Assembly: GCA_949494735.1 (NCBI GenBank)
Contig: CATABD010000007.1
Location: 1-58,289 of the forward strand
Length of the DNA: 58,289 nucleotides
Source: an uncultured Oscillospiraceae bacterium
GTDB lineage: Bacteria > Bacillota > Clostridia > Oscillospirales > Oscillospiraceae
Direction of reading: 5' to 3'
Position 1 is the first letter of the stretch. Each line of letters opens with the position of its first letter. The position numbers were made by a program, and so were the translations under genes. Positions 35,179 to 43,679 of the stretch are shown in pieces. The notes beneath the pieces are model-generated. The model was not told where the DNA came from. It searched no databases and was given only the letters and a program-made list of their open reading frames with translations.

Positions 35179-36239
35179 GCGGTATTTTCCCCAAACTGGA
35201 TTCCCAAAACGGACTGCGCCGTTTGTGGGGCGGCCCCAATTTCCGCTGGAACCTGTTCCTGCTGGCGTTGCTGCTGGCGGAGTGCGTGGTGTTCGGCGCG
35301 GCCAATGCGAAATTCCTCTCCCTCAACCGCGTCTTTATCGCAGCGGTGGGCGACCTGCCCATCTGGTTCATCTCCATTTTTGTCACCTTCGTTATGATTA
35401 CCGGCGGCATCGACATTCAGTCCTGCGCCATTGTGGGCTTTACCTCCATCGTCATCGGGGTGGGCTGGCAGGCGTTCGGCATGAACATCTGGACCGCCGC
35501 CGCGCTGGGCGTGGTGGTGGCCACCCTGTGCGGGGCGCTGTCCGGCTTCTTCGTGGCCTACTGCGGCGTGCAGGCCATGGTGGTTACCCTGGGCGGTTCG
35601 TTCCTCTACGGCGGGCTGGCGCTGCTGGTGTCCACCCTGTCGGGCACCGCCGCCTACAACGGCATCAGCGGCTTCCCGGATGGCTTCAAGGCCCTGGCCA
35701 AGACCACCCTGTTCGGCGTTGTGCCCCTGCCCATTGTCATCTTCCTGCTGCTGCTGCTGTGTGCCTACCTGCTGCTCCACAGGAGCAAGTATGGCCGCAA
35801 GGTGTTCCTGGTGGGGGTGAACCCCCAGGCGGCGGAGTACTCCGGCGTCAACGCCCGGGCGGTGGTGATGAGCACCTATGTGCTGTCCGGGCTAGCCGCC
35901 GGTATCACAGGCGTGGTGATGACCTCCCAGCTGGGCATCGCCAAGTCCGACCTGGGCGGCAATTTCACCATGATGATTATCACCGCCTGTGTGCTGGGCG
36001 GCACCCTGTCCACCGGCGGCAAGGGCTCCGTCATCGGCACTGCCCTGGCGGCTGTGGCCATCACGTTGCTGCGCTTTGGCATGCCGCTGTGCTTCGGCAT
36101 CAATAAGCAGTATCTGGATATCCCCATCGGCGTGCTGCTGGTAGTGGTGGTGGTGGGCCGGGCCGTGGCCGGGAACCCGGCGGTGGCCGCATGGCTGGGC
36201 AGGCTGCGCCCGAAAAAAAAGAGCAAGGCGGGCGCGTGA
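35175..36239 (+). CDS. lsrD: AI-2 import permease LsrD
   Basis: A 354-residue permease of the same family as LsrC, with which it probably forms the heterodimeric channel. Features: ITGGIDIQSCAIVGFTSIVI and the NPQAAEYSGVNARAVVMSTY cytosolic loop. It starts 4 bp inside the lsrC end. Downstream, two stem-loops precede lsrB. Confidence 0.9.
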   Translation: MSGIFPKLDSQNGLRRLWGGPNFRWNLFLLALLLAECVVFGAANAKFLSLNRVFIAAVGDLPIWFISIFVTFVMITGGIDIQSCAIVGFTSIVIGVGWQAFGMNIWTAAALGVVVATLCGALSGFFVAYCGVQAMVVTLGGSFLYGGLALLVSTLSGTAAYNGISGFPDGFKALAKTTLFGVVPLPIVIFLLLLLCAYLLLHRSKYGRKVFLVGVNPQAAEYSGVNARAVVMSTYVLSGLAAGITGVVMTSQLGIAKSDLGGNFTMMIITACVLGGTLSTGGKGSVIGTALAAVAITLLRFGMPLCFGINKQYLDIPIGVLLVVVVVGRAVAGNPAVAAWLGRLRPKKKSKAGA

Positions 36240-36248
36240 AAAATTTAT

Positions 36249-36313
36249 TCCAAGGCTTCGCTTTTGGAATAAGAGAACGGTATATTCCGGGGCTTCGCCC
36301 CTGAATATAAAAT
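36249..36313 (+). other. Two stem-loops between lsrD and lsrB
   Basis: TTATTCCAA...TTGGAATAA with a GGCTTCGCT-containing loop, then TATATTC-GGGGC-TTCG-CCCC-GAATATA. Neither has a T tract, so they are more likely mRNA processing or stabilising elements that raise lsrB relative to lsrACD. Confidence 0.6.
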
Positions 36314-36333
36314 ATCTATGGAGGTATGAAAAC

Positions 36334-37500
36334 ATGAAAGTGAAAAGACTCGTAGCGCTGCTTCTGTCCCTGTGCATGATCTTCGCCCTGGCCGCCTGCG
36401 GCGAAAAGACCGGCGAAGAGTCCAAGGCTCCCGAGAGCTCCGCCCCTGTGGAGGAGAGCAAGGCGCCCGGGAACGAGGGCAATAATGACCCCGCGCCTGC
36501 GGGCGGCTCCGTCGAGGGCAAGACCGTGGCCTTCATCCCCAAAGTCAGCGGCAACGCCTTCTTTGAGGTGGCCAACACCGGCGCCCAGGAGTTCGCCAAG
36601 GACTGGGGCATCACCGTGGACTACATCGGCTCCCCTAACGCCACTGTGGCCGACCAGGTGCAGTGCATCAACGACGCCATCTCCAAGGGCGTGGACGCCA
36701 TCTGTATCTCTACTGTGGACGCCGCCGGCGTGGCCGATGCCCTCCAGGCCGCCAAGGCCGCGGGCATCGCCGTGTCTACCTGGGACTCCGATTCCAAGCC
36801 CGGCGACCGCGCTCTGATGGTCTCCCAGGGCACCCCCGAGGTTCTGGGCCAGATGCTGGTGGACCTGTCCGTCGAGGGCCTGAAGGCCCGCGGCGTGGAC
36901 CCCGACAAGGACCCCGTGAAGTACTGCTGGCACTACTCCCAGGCCACCGTCACCGACCAGAACTCCTGGCAGGTGGAGGGCGAGAAGATCATCAAGGAGA
37001 AGTATCCCAACTGGGAGAACGTCCAGCCCGACAACTACTACTCCGAGCAGGACGCTGAGAAGTCCGTCACCATCGGCAAGGCCGTGCTGGCCGCCCATGC
37101 CGACATCGACCTGATCATCTGCAACGACTCCACCGCCCTTCCCGGCCAGCTGGAGGCCGCGCAGCAGGCCGGCCTGACCAAGGACGACGTGACCATCACC
37201 GGCTTCGCCACTCCCAACGCCATTAAGCCCTACTGCACCGCCAACATCCTGCACAACTGGGGTCTGTGGGACTGCAAGGTGCAGGGCGCCCTGGGCTGCT
37301 ATGTGGCCGCTTACATCGCCGCCGGCAACGACGTGAAGGTGGGCGACACCATCGACGTGCCCGGCATCGGCTCCGTTGAGGTCATGCCCAACAACTGCCT
37401 GAATCCCGACGACACCACCGCCGACACCAACAACGGCGTGGTGCTGCTCCCCGAGCGCGCCATCTTCAACGCCGAGACCATGAACAACTACGACTTCTAA
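36334..37500 (+). CDS. lsrB: AI-2-binding lipoprotein LsrB
   Basis: A 388-residue solute-binding lipoprotein: signal peptide ending in lipobox LAAC (Cys22), a Pro/Glu-rich linker to about residue 55, then a periplasmic-binding-protein type 1 fold (FIPKVSGNAFFEVANTGAQE start, VDAICISTVDA, IICNDSTALPGQLEAAQQAG). It captures AI-2 outside the cell for LsrACD. Codon use is strongly biased (AAG, GCC, GAC), suggesting high expression. GGAGG lies eight bases before the ATG. Confidence 0.92.
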   Translation: MKVKRLVALLLSLCMIFALAACGEKTGEESKAPESSAPVEESKAPGNEGNNDPAPAGGSVEGKTVAFIPKVSGNAFFEVANTGAQEFAKDWGITVDYIGSPNATVADQVQCINDAISKGVDAICISTVDAAGVADALQAAKAAGIAVSTWDSDSKPGDRALMVSQGTPEVLGQMLVDLSVEGLKARGVDPDKDPVKYCWHYSQATVTDQNSWQVEGEKIIKEKYPNWENVQPDNYYSEQDAEKSVTIGKAVLAAHADIDLIICNDSTALPGQLEAAQQAGLTKDDVTITGFATPNAIKPYCTANILHNWGLWDCKVQGALGCYVAAYIAAGNDVKVGDTIDVPGIGSVEVMPNNCLNPDDTTADTNNGVVLLPERAIFNAETMNNYDF

Positions 37501-37535
37501 GAAGCCGTCCGCTGTTATGATCTGAAAACCACGGC

Positions 37536-37600
37536 GGAGCGGGGCCCGGCCCCGCTCCGCTCCCAAAGGGGCGCCGGTTTCGCGGCGCTCTTTTGGGAGC
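37536..37600 (+). other. Paired GC-rich stem-loops between lsrB and lsrF
   Basis: Stem A, GGAGCGGGGC with GCCCCGCTCC (37536-37558), and stem B, GCTCCCAAA...TTTGGGAGC with inner GGCGCCG/CGGCGC (37559-37600). Without a clear T tract they look like partial terminators or RNA stability elements after the highly expressed lsrB. Confidence 0.6.
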
Positions 37601-37652
37601 GGGAGCGGTTTTCCCGCCGTTGACAATTTACCAATACAAGGAGGATATATTT

Positions 37653-38534
37653 ATGGCTGATTTGGAAGGTTTGAAGGTGTCCAAGGACTACCACGTGGAC
37701 GTCCCCTTCGCCAATCAGAAGGGCTTCTTCCTCAAGGGCATCAACAGCCTGGACTGGGGCATGAAGAAGCACATGGCCAACATTTTCAACCCCGAGAGCG
37801 GCAACACCGTCATGTTCGCCTTTGACCACGGCTATTTCATGGGCTCCACCGCAGGGCTGGAGCGCCTTGACCTGCTGCTGCCCCAGCTGGCCCCCTATGT
37901 GGACTGCTTCATGGGCACCCGGGGCGCGCTGCGCACCTGCGTTCCCCCGGAGATCGTGAAGAGCGTGGCCCTGCGGGTCACCTCCGGCTCCTCCATGCTC
38001 CAGGACGACCTGAGCCACGAGGTGGTGGCGGTGGACATTGAGGACGCCATCCGCATGAACGCCGACTGCATGGCGGTGCAGACCTTCATCGGCGCGGACG
38101 GCCAGCTGTCCAGCCTGGACAACCTGAACCGAGTCATCAGCGCCGGTATGCGCTACTCCATTCCCACCATGGGCGTGTGCGCCGTGGGCAAGGACATGGC
38201 CCGCACCGACCGCTTCTTTAAGCTGGCCACCCGCATCATCGCCGAGATGGGCGTCCAGGTGGTCAAGACCTACGACTGCGAGAACTTTGAGGAGGTTGTG
38301 GCCGCCTGCCCGGTGCCCATCGTGGTGGCCGGGGGCAAGAAGCTGTCCGAGCCGGACGCCCTCAAGCTGGCCTACGGCGTGATCCAGAAGGGCGCCCACG
38401 GCGTGGATATGGGCCGGAACATCTTCCAGAGCACCCATCCCGTGGCCATGGCCCAGGCGGTGTCCATGATCGTCCACAAGGGGGCCACCGACAAGGAGGC
38501 CCTGGAGTTCTTCCAGGACGAGATCCACAAGTAA
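37653..38534 (+). CDS. lsrF: 3-hydroxy-5-phosphonooxypentane-2,4-dione thiolase LsrF
   Basis: A 293-residue class I aldolase-fold (DeoC/FbaB) enzyme that transfers the acetyl group of phosphorylated, isomerised AI-2 to CoA, ending the signal. Start ATG at 37653 with AAGGAGG upstream. The FDHGYFMG, FMGTRGALR and PIVVAGGKKLSEPDALKLAYG motifs are those of LsrF-type enzymes; the active-site lysine is likely in VQVVKTYDCE. Terminator directly downstream. Confidence 0.92.
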   Translation: MADLEGLKVSKDYHVDVPFANQKGFFLKGINSLDWGMKKHMANIFNPESGNTVMFAFDHGYFMGSTAGLERLDLLLPQLAPYVDCFMGTRGALRTCVPPEIVKSVALRVTSGSSMLQDDLSHEVVAVDIEDAIRMNADCMAVQTFIGADGQLSSLDNLNRVISAGMRYSIPTMGVCAVGKDMARTDRFFKLATRIIAEMGVQVVKTYDCENFEEVVAACPVPIVVAGGKKLSEPDALKLAYGVIQKGAHGVDMGRNIFQSTHPVAMAQAVSMIVHKGATDKEALEFFQDEIHK

Positions 38535-38552
38535 GAGGCTGCGCTGAGAATG

Positions 38553-38591
38553 GGGGAGGGGAAAGACAGATGCCTTTCCCCTCCCCTTTGT
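38553..38591 (+). terminator. Intrinsic terminator after lsrF
   Basis: A perfect 13-bp stem (GGGGAGGGGAAAG, 38553-38565, with 38574-38586) followed by TTTG. It separates the lsr operon from the AEC transporter gene. Confidence 0.8.
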
Positions 38592-38659
38592 GGTTGGCGC
38601 GGGATATTCTCCGCCCTATTGGGGCGGAGAAGCAATTGATTGAGAAATGAGGGATGTTT

Positions 38660-39586
38660 ATGGCGTTGCAGGTGCTCCAAATGGTGCTGCCCATCGTGGC
38701 GCTGCTGGCGCTGGGCATGGTGTGCCGCCGGAAAAATATCTTCGACATGAAGGGCTTGGCGGGGCTCAAGGCGGTGGTGGGGGACATCTGCCTGCCGGTG
38801 GTGCTGTTCAACGCCTTTTTCACCGCCAAATACTCCCTGTCGGTGGCGCTGATTTTCGTGCTGGTGTACGCCGGGTTTGCCCTGGCCCTGGGGCTGGGCT
38901 TCGCGCTGCGGAAGCTGGCCGCCCCCCATGGGAAGTTTTTCCCCTTTCTGCTGGCCAGCGCCGAGGGCGGCATGCTGGGCTACGCCCTGTACGGCGTGCT
39001 GATGGGGGAGCAGTCCGGCTTTGCCGCCGTGGATCTGGGGCAGACGGTGTTTGCCTACACGGCGTTTCTGGGCTTCCTCTCCCTCACCGACGGGCGCAGG
39101 CCCACGGTGGGCGGTCTGGTAAAGAACATGGTGACCAACAAGTGCTGCATCGGCATGGCCCTGGGCATCCTCCTGGGGGTGCTGGGTGTGGGGGAATGGG
39201 TGCTGTCCGGCCCCGCCGCCGGAGTGGTGACGGGGACCATCTCCATGCTTACCGCGCCCACCAGCGCCCTGGTGCTGCTGGTGGTGGGCTATGAGCTGGA
39301 CCTGGACAAGTCCCTCCTGCGGCCCGTGGCGGTGACGGTGGCGTGCCGCCTGGCCGTCATGGGGGGGCTGCTGGCGCTGGTGAGCTTCATCCTGTTCCGC
39401 ATCGTGCCCTATGACGAGGGGCTGCAGATCGCGCTGATGATCCTCTATGCCCTGCCGGCCCCCTTTATCATCCCCCTGTTTGCCGATGTGGGGGAGGAGG
39501 GGAAGTACATTTCCACCGCCCTGTCGGTGCACACCATCTGCACCATCGCGCTCTTTGCGGCTATCGCGGCGTTCAGCCTGCGGTGA
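38660..39586 (+). CDS. AEC family transporter
   Basis: A 308-residue membrane protein with about ten helices, of the auxin efflux carrier family (PF03547), usually exporting or importing small organic acids. Typical segments: PIVALLALGMVCRRKNIF at the N-terminus and ALPAPFIIPLFADV near the C-terminus. The ATG at 38660 is six bases after GAGGG; an ATG two codons earlier (38654) directly abuts that site and is less likely. It is beyond the lsr terminator, so a functional link to AI-2 is doubtful. Confidence 0.88.
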   Translation: MALQVLQMVLPIVALLALGMVCRRKNIFDMKGLAGLKAVVGDICLPVVLFNAFFTAKYSLSVALIFVLVYAGFALALGLGFALRKLAAPHGKFFPFLLASAEGGMLGYALYGVLMGEQSGFAAVDLGQTVFAYTAFLGFLSLTDGRRPTVGGLVKNMVTNKCCIGMALGILLGVLGVGEWVLSGPAAGVVTGTISMLTAPTSALVLLVVGYELDLDKSLLRPVAVTVACRLAVMGGLLALVSFILFRIVPYDEGLQIALMILYALPAPFIIPLFADVGEEGKYISTALSVHTICTIALFAAIAAFSLR

Positions 39587-39590
39587 GAGG

Positions 39591-39633
39591 AAAGGGGCCT
39601 CCGTATCAATTTGATACGGAGGCCCCTTTTTAT
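39591..39633. terminator. Bidirectional terminator between AEC gene and purD
   Basis: A long stem, AAAGGGGCCTCCGTATC with its complement, short AAT-type loop, flanked by T tracts on both strands; serves the AEC gene and the end of the pur operon. Confidence 0.88.
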
Positions 39634-39639
39634 CGGAAA

Positions 39640-40899
39640 TTAAAACGCGCGGCCGATGTCGCGGCGGAAGTGCATCCCCTGGAAGGAGATGGGCGCGGCG
39701 GCGGCGTAGGCGCTGGCGATGGCCTGGTCCAGGGTGCCCCCCAGGGCGGTGACGCCCAGCACCCGGCCCCCGTTGGTGAGGTATTCGCCGTGTTCCCCCA
39801 GCCTGGTGCCCGCGTGGAACACCACGGCGGACTTTCCCGCCTCCTCCAGCCCGGAGATGGGATAGCCCTTCTGATAGTCCAGCGGATAGCCGCCGGAGGC
39901 CAGCACCAGGCAGCAGGCGGCCTGATCCTTCCAACGGATGTCCATCCGGTCCAGCGTGCCCTCCCGGCAGGCGGTGAAGATGTCCAGGAGGTCGCTGTCC
40001 AGCAGGGACAGCACCGCCTGGCACTCCGGGTCGCCGAACCGGGCGTTGTACTCCACCACGCGGGGGCCGTCGGGGGTGAGCATCAGCCCGAAGTAGATGA
40101 CCCCGTGGAAGGGCCGGCCCTCCGCCTTCAGCGCCCGGATGGTGGGCAGGAAAATCTCGTCCATACACCGCCGGGCGGTTTCCGGCGTGTACTGGGGCGG
40201 GGGGGAGACGGCCCCCATGCCGCCGGTGTTGGGGCCCCGGTTGCCGTCAAAGGCCCGCTTGTGGTCCTGGCTGGCGGGCATGGTGCGCACATGTTCGCCG
40301 TCGGCAAAGGCCAGCACTGTCACCTCCGGCCCGGTCATGCACTCCTCAATGACCACGGTGGAGCCGGATTCGCCGAACTTCTTGTCCGCCATCATCTCCC
40401 GGGCGGCGGCCTTGGCCTCGTCCACGGTGGCGGCCACCACCACCCCCTTGCCCAGGGCCAGCCCGTCCGCCTTGACCACGATGGGCGCGCCCTGTTCCTC
40501 AATATAGGCCAGCGCCTTGTCCAGTTCGGTAAAGGTTTCATACCGGGCGGTAGGGATGTGGTATTTCTTCATCAATTCCTTGGAAAACGCCTTGCTGGCC
40601 TCGACGATGGCGGCGTTGGCCCGGGGGCCGAAGGCGGGTATGCCCGCCCCCTCCAGGGCGTCCACCATCCCCAGGGCCAGGGGGTCGTCCGGGGCCACCA
40701 CCACAAAGTCCATGGCGTTGTCCTTCGCCCACTTCACCATGCCGTCCACGTCGGTGGCCTTCACATCCACGCACTTGGCGGTTTGGGCAATGCCCCCGTT
40801 GCCCGGGGCGCAGAACAATTCGGTGACCTTGGGCGACTGCTTCAATTTCCAGCAGATGGCGTGTTCCCTGCCGCCCGACCCAACAACCAAAACTCTCAT
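39640..40899 (-). CDS. purD: Phosphoribosylamine-glycine ligase PurD
   Basis: A 419-residue GAR synthetase making GAR from phosphoribosylamine, glycine and ATP. N-terminal VLVVGSGGREHAICWKL, the ATP-grasp core with PIVVKADGLALGKGVVVA, and the VVEYNARFGDPECQAVL motif are all intact. The start overlaps the stop of the small ORF upstream (ATGA). Last gene of the pur operon. Confidence 0.96.
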   Translation of the reverse strand: MRVLVVGSGGREHAICWKLKQSPKVTELFCAPGNGGIAQTAKCVDVKATDVDGMVKWAKDNAMDFVVVAPDDPLALGMVDALEGAGIPAFGPRANAAIVEASKAFSKELMKKYHIPTARYETFTELDKALAYIEEQGAPIVVKADGLALGKGVVVAATVDEAKAAAREMMADKKFGESGSTVVIEECMTGPEVTVLAFADGEHVRTMPASQDHKRAFDGNRGPNTGGMGAVSPPPQYTPETARRCMDEIFLPTIRALKAEGRPFHGVIYFGLMLTPDGPRVVEYNARFGDPECQAVLSLLDSDLLDIFTACREGTLDRMDIRWKDQAACCLVLASGGYPLDYQKGYPISGLEEAGKSAVVFHAGTRLGEHGEYLTNGGRVLGVTALGGTLDQAIASAYAAAAPISFQGMHFRRDIGRAF

Positions 40900-41135
40900 A
40901 GGTGATTCTCCTCGTTTTCCTGGGCCGCGTTGTCAATCAGCCCGTATTGCCGGTACATGGACAGCATGTATTGGCAGGTCATTTTGTTGCTCCAATACTG
41001 CCGGAAGGTGGCGGATTTCTCCTTCTTTTCCGCCTTGAGCCTGTCCATCCGGGCCACAAGCTCGGCATAATTTGCCTGCACGTCCGCCAGCATTTTTTCA
41101 AAGGCGGCCAGCCGCGCCTGGTCGTCCGTCCTCAA
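40896..41135 (-). CDS. Small protein of 79 residues between purH and purD
   Basis: The reading starts at TTG (41135), overlapping the purH stop by 4 bp (TTGA), and ends in a 4-bp overlap with purD. It is amphipathic, mostly helical, with the pattern EKMLADVQANYAELVARMDR and a C-terminal YWSNKMTCQYMLSMYRQYG segment. The coupled starts on both sides make a real gene likely although no ATG is available until 12 codons further. It resembles no family I can name with confidence. A role in purine synthesis is suggested only by position. Confidence 0.65.
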   Translation of the reverse strand: MRTDDQARLAAFEKMLADVQANYAELVARMDRLKAEKKEKSATFRQYWSNKMTCQYMLSMYRQYGLIDNAAQENEENHL

Positions 41136-42304
41136 TGGTGGAACAAACGGGTCCCGGTGAAGGCCATCACCATGCCGTGCTTGTCGGCGGTGGAGATCAC
41201 ATGGTCGTCCCGGATGGAGCCGCCGGGCTGGACGATGTACTTCACGCCGGATTTGAAGGCCCGCTCCACGTTGTCGCCAAAGGGGAAGAAGGCGTCGGAG
41301 CCCACGGTGACGCCGGACTGCTTGGCGATCCACTCCTTTTTCTCCGCTGCGGTGAGCGCCTCGGGGCGCGCCTTGAAGGTGTTCTGCCACACCCCCTCGG
41401 CCAGCACGTCGTCGTGCTCGTCGGAGATGTAGATGTCGATGGCGTTGTCCCGGTCGGGGCGGCGGATGCCGTCCACGAAGGGGAGGCCCAGCACCTTGGG
41501 ATGCTGGCGCAGCCACCAAGTGTCCGCCTTGTTCCCGGCCAGCCGGGTGCAGTGGATGCGGCTCTGCTGGCCCGCGCCCACGCCGAGGGTCTGTCCGTCC
41601 TTCACATAGCACACCGAGTTGGACTGGGTGTATTTCAGGGTGATGAGGGAGAGCAGCATGTCGTGCCGGGCCTGCTGGGGCAGGTCCTTGTTCCGGGTGA
41701 CGATGTTTTCCAGCATATCCTCGCCGATGGTCAGGTCATTGTAGCCCTGCTCAAAGGTGATGCCGAAGATATTGCGGCGCTCAATGGGGGCGGGGGTGTA
41801 ATCCGGGTCGATCTTCACCACGTTGTAGCCGCCCTTGCGCTTGGTTTTCAAAATTTCCAAAGCCTCGGCGGTGTAGTCCGGGGCGATCACGCCGTCGGAT
41901 ACCTCCAGGGCCAGATACCGGGCGGCGTCCCCGTCGCAGGTGTCGCTCAGTGCCGCCCAGTCGCCGTAGGAGCACAGCCGGTCGGCCCCGCGGGCCCGGA
42001 TATAGGCGCAGGCGATGGGGGAGAGCTCCCCCTTGGGGGCAAAGTAGATCTGCCGCTCCACCTCGGACAGGGGCAGGCCCAGGGCAGCCCCGGCAGGGGA
42101 GACGTGCTTGAAGGAGGCGGCGGCGGGCAGGCCGGTGGCGGCTTTCAGGGCCTTCACCAGCTGCCAGGAGTTCAGCGCGTCCATGAAATTGATGTACCCC
42201 GGCTTGCCGTTGAGGACGGTGAGGGGCAGCTCACCGCGTTCCATGAAGATGCGGGCGGGCTTCTGGTTGGGATTGCAGCCGTATTTCAGTTCCAGTTCGG
42301 TCAT
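41132..42304 (-). CDS. purH: AICAR formyltransferase, stand-alone (PurH transformylase domain)
   Basis: A 390-residue protein with only the AICAR transformylase part of PurH; the N-terminal IMP cyclohydrolase (MGS-like) domain is absent. It uses 10-formyl-tetrahydrofolate to convert AICAR to FAICAR. The catalytic Lys-His is in SFKHVSPAG, and PTGS-like folate contacts, SDAFFPFGDNVE and YIVQPGGSIRDDHVI, are present. Start ATG at 42304. FAICAR is probably closed to IMP by the PurO-type protein encoded directly upstream. Confidence 0.92.
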   Translation of the reverse strand: MTELELKYGCNPNQKPARIFMERGELPLTVLNGKPGYINFMDALNSWQLVKALKAATGLPAAASFKHVSPAGAALGLPLSEVERQIYFAPKGELSPIACAYIRARGADRLCSYGDWAALSDTCDGDAARYLALEVSDGVIAPDYTAEALEILKTKRKGGYNVVKIDPDYTPAPIERRNIFGITFEQGYNDLTIGEDMLENIVTRNKDLPQQARHDMLLSLITLKYTQSNSVCYVKDGQTLGVGAGQQSRIHCTRLAGNKADTWWLRQHPKVLGLPFVDGIRRPDRDNAIDIYISDEHDDVLAEGVWQNTFKARPEALTAAEKKEWIAKQSGVTVGSDAFFPFGDNVERAFKSGVKYIVQPGGSIRDDHVISTADKHGMVMAFTGTRLFHH

Positions 42305-42306
42305 GT

Positions 42307-43017
42307 TCAAGCCTCCCAATGTTTGTTGATGATGGAGGTCTCGTCGTCCCCCGTCTCCAGGTCGATATACCGCACAAACAGGGACACCCGGTTGTCCTCG
42401 TTCAGCGCCAGCCACAGGTCGCCCGCCAGCGTCTCCGCATCGGGGGCGGTGATGGCCACCCGCCGGGGTTCCCCCTCAAAGGAGGGCAGGGGGCTGCCGT
42501 CCCGCTCGTAGGTGTGGATGAAATGGCCCACCCCGGCTCTGGGGGCCTCGTACTCAAAAAAGTACCGGCAGGCGCAGGCGGGGTCGCCGTCCAGGCTTTT
42601 GAGGATGGATAGGTCATAGGAGCCGTTGGGCTTCACCACCCCGGAGATGCGGGGGGTGTAGTTGGGGCCGTCCGGCTCGAAGGTGCGGGTGTTCAGGGCG
42701 TGGCGGTAGCAATGGCCCGCCAGGATGTTGTCCCGGATGGTGTCGGTTTGGTCGCCGTTGGTGACGATGATGACGCCGTTGTCCATCCGCCGCACCGGGT
42801 GGTAGATGATGAGGGAGGGGTCGGTCATTTTAGACTCATCGAAGGCCCGGGTGCGGATACCGTCCTCTGTCTCCTCAAAGACCCGGTTGCGGCTGTTCTC
42901 GCTGCGGCCCATGATGAAGTAGGCGATGACGGCGCTTTTATTGTCGGCGGAGCGGCCCAGCATAATGCCCCGGCCGGGATAGGGGTTGTTCTGTAAATAT
43001 TCAACCATGTCGGTCAT
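42307..43017 (-). CDS. purO: IMP cyclohydrolase, PurO type
   Basis: A 236-residue protein of the PF07826 IMP cyclohydrolase family, first known in archaea as PurO. Typical segments: YPGRGIMLGRSADNKSAVIAYFIMGRS and the VGHFIHTYERDGSPLPSFEG stretch near the C-terminus. It closes FAICAR to IMP, the last step of the pathway, completing the function missing from the neighbouring short PurH. It starts inside the purN-side junction: its ATG overlaps the purN stop (ATGA). Confidence 0.87.
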   Translation of the reverse strand: MTDMVEYLQNNPYPGRGIMLGRSADNKSAVIAYFIMGRSENSRNRVFEETEDGIRTRAFDESKMTDPSLIIYHPVRRMDNGVIIVTNGDQTDTIRDNILAGHCYRHALNTRTFEPDGPNYTPRISGVVKPNGSYDLSILKSLDGDPACACRYFFEYEAPRAGVGHFIHTYERDGSPLPSFEGEPRRVAITAPDAETLAGDLWLALNEDNRVSLFVRYIDLETGDDETSIINKHWEA

Positions 43018-43679
43018 TGAAGACACTCCTTTGAAAGTTGTAGCGGCTTCAAAATACGGACGGTCCGGCCCTCCACCTTCAAGCGGCCCTGGCAGAACAG
43101 GGACACCGCCTTGGGAAGGATGACCCACTCCGCCTGCTCCATGATCCGGCGCTGGAGGGCTTCGGGGGTGTCGCCCTCCTCCACCGCCACCGCCTTTTGG
43201 AGCACGATGGGCCCGCCGTCGCACTCCTCGCTGACGAAGTGGACGGTTGCGCCGGACAGCTTGACGCCGTATTCCAGCACCTTCTCATGGACGTGGAGGC
43301 CGTAGTACCCCTTGCCGCAGAAGGAGGGGATGAGGGCTGGGTGGACGTTGAGAATGGCGTTAGGGTAGGCATTGACCATCTCTTCTGTGAATATGGTCAT
43401 GAAGCCCGCCAATACCACCAGGTCGATGTTCAGCCCCTTGAGCTTGTCCACCAGGGCTACGGTCATGGCCCGGCTGTCCGGGTAGTCCTTCCGGGCCACC
43501 ACATAGCTGGGGATGCCCGCCTGCTTGGCCCGCTCCAGGGCGTAAACGCCGGGTTTGGAGGCGATGACGGCGGCGATGCGGCCGCTAATAATGTCCCCCT
43601 GTTCCTGGGCGTCGATGAGGGCCTGCAAATTGGTGCCCCCGCCGGACACCAGCACGGCGATGCGTTTGACCGCGCTCAT
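43014..43679 (-). CDS. purN: Phosphoribosylglycinamide formyltransferase PurN
   Basis: A 221-residue GAR transformylase using 10-formyl-tetrahydrofolate. The N-terminal VLVSGGGTNLQALIDA phosphate loop, Asn-His in ILNVHPALIPSF and the Asp of SEECDGGPIVLQ (Asn-His-Asp triad) are intact. Start overlaps the purM stop by 4 bp. Confidence 0.95.
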   Translation of the reverse strand: MSAVKRIAVLVSGGGTNLQALIDAQEQGDIISGRIAAVIASKPGVYALERAKQAGIPSYVVARKDYPDSRAMTVALVDKLKGLNIDLVVLAGFMTIFTEEMVNAYPNAILNVHPALIPSFCGKGYYGLHVHEKVLEYGVKLSGATVHFVSEECDGGPIVLQKAVAVEEGDTPEALQRRIMEQAEWVILPKAVSLFCQGRLKVEGRTVRILKPLQLSKECLQ

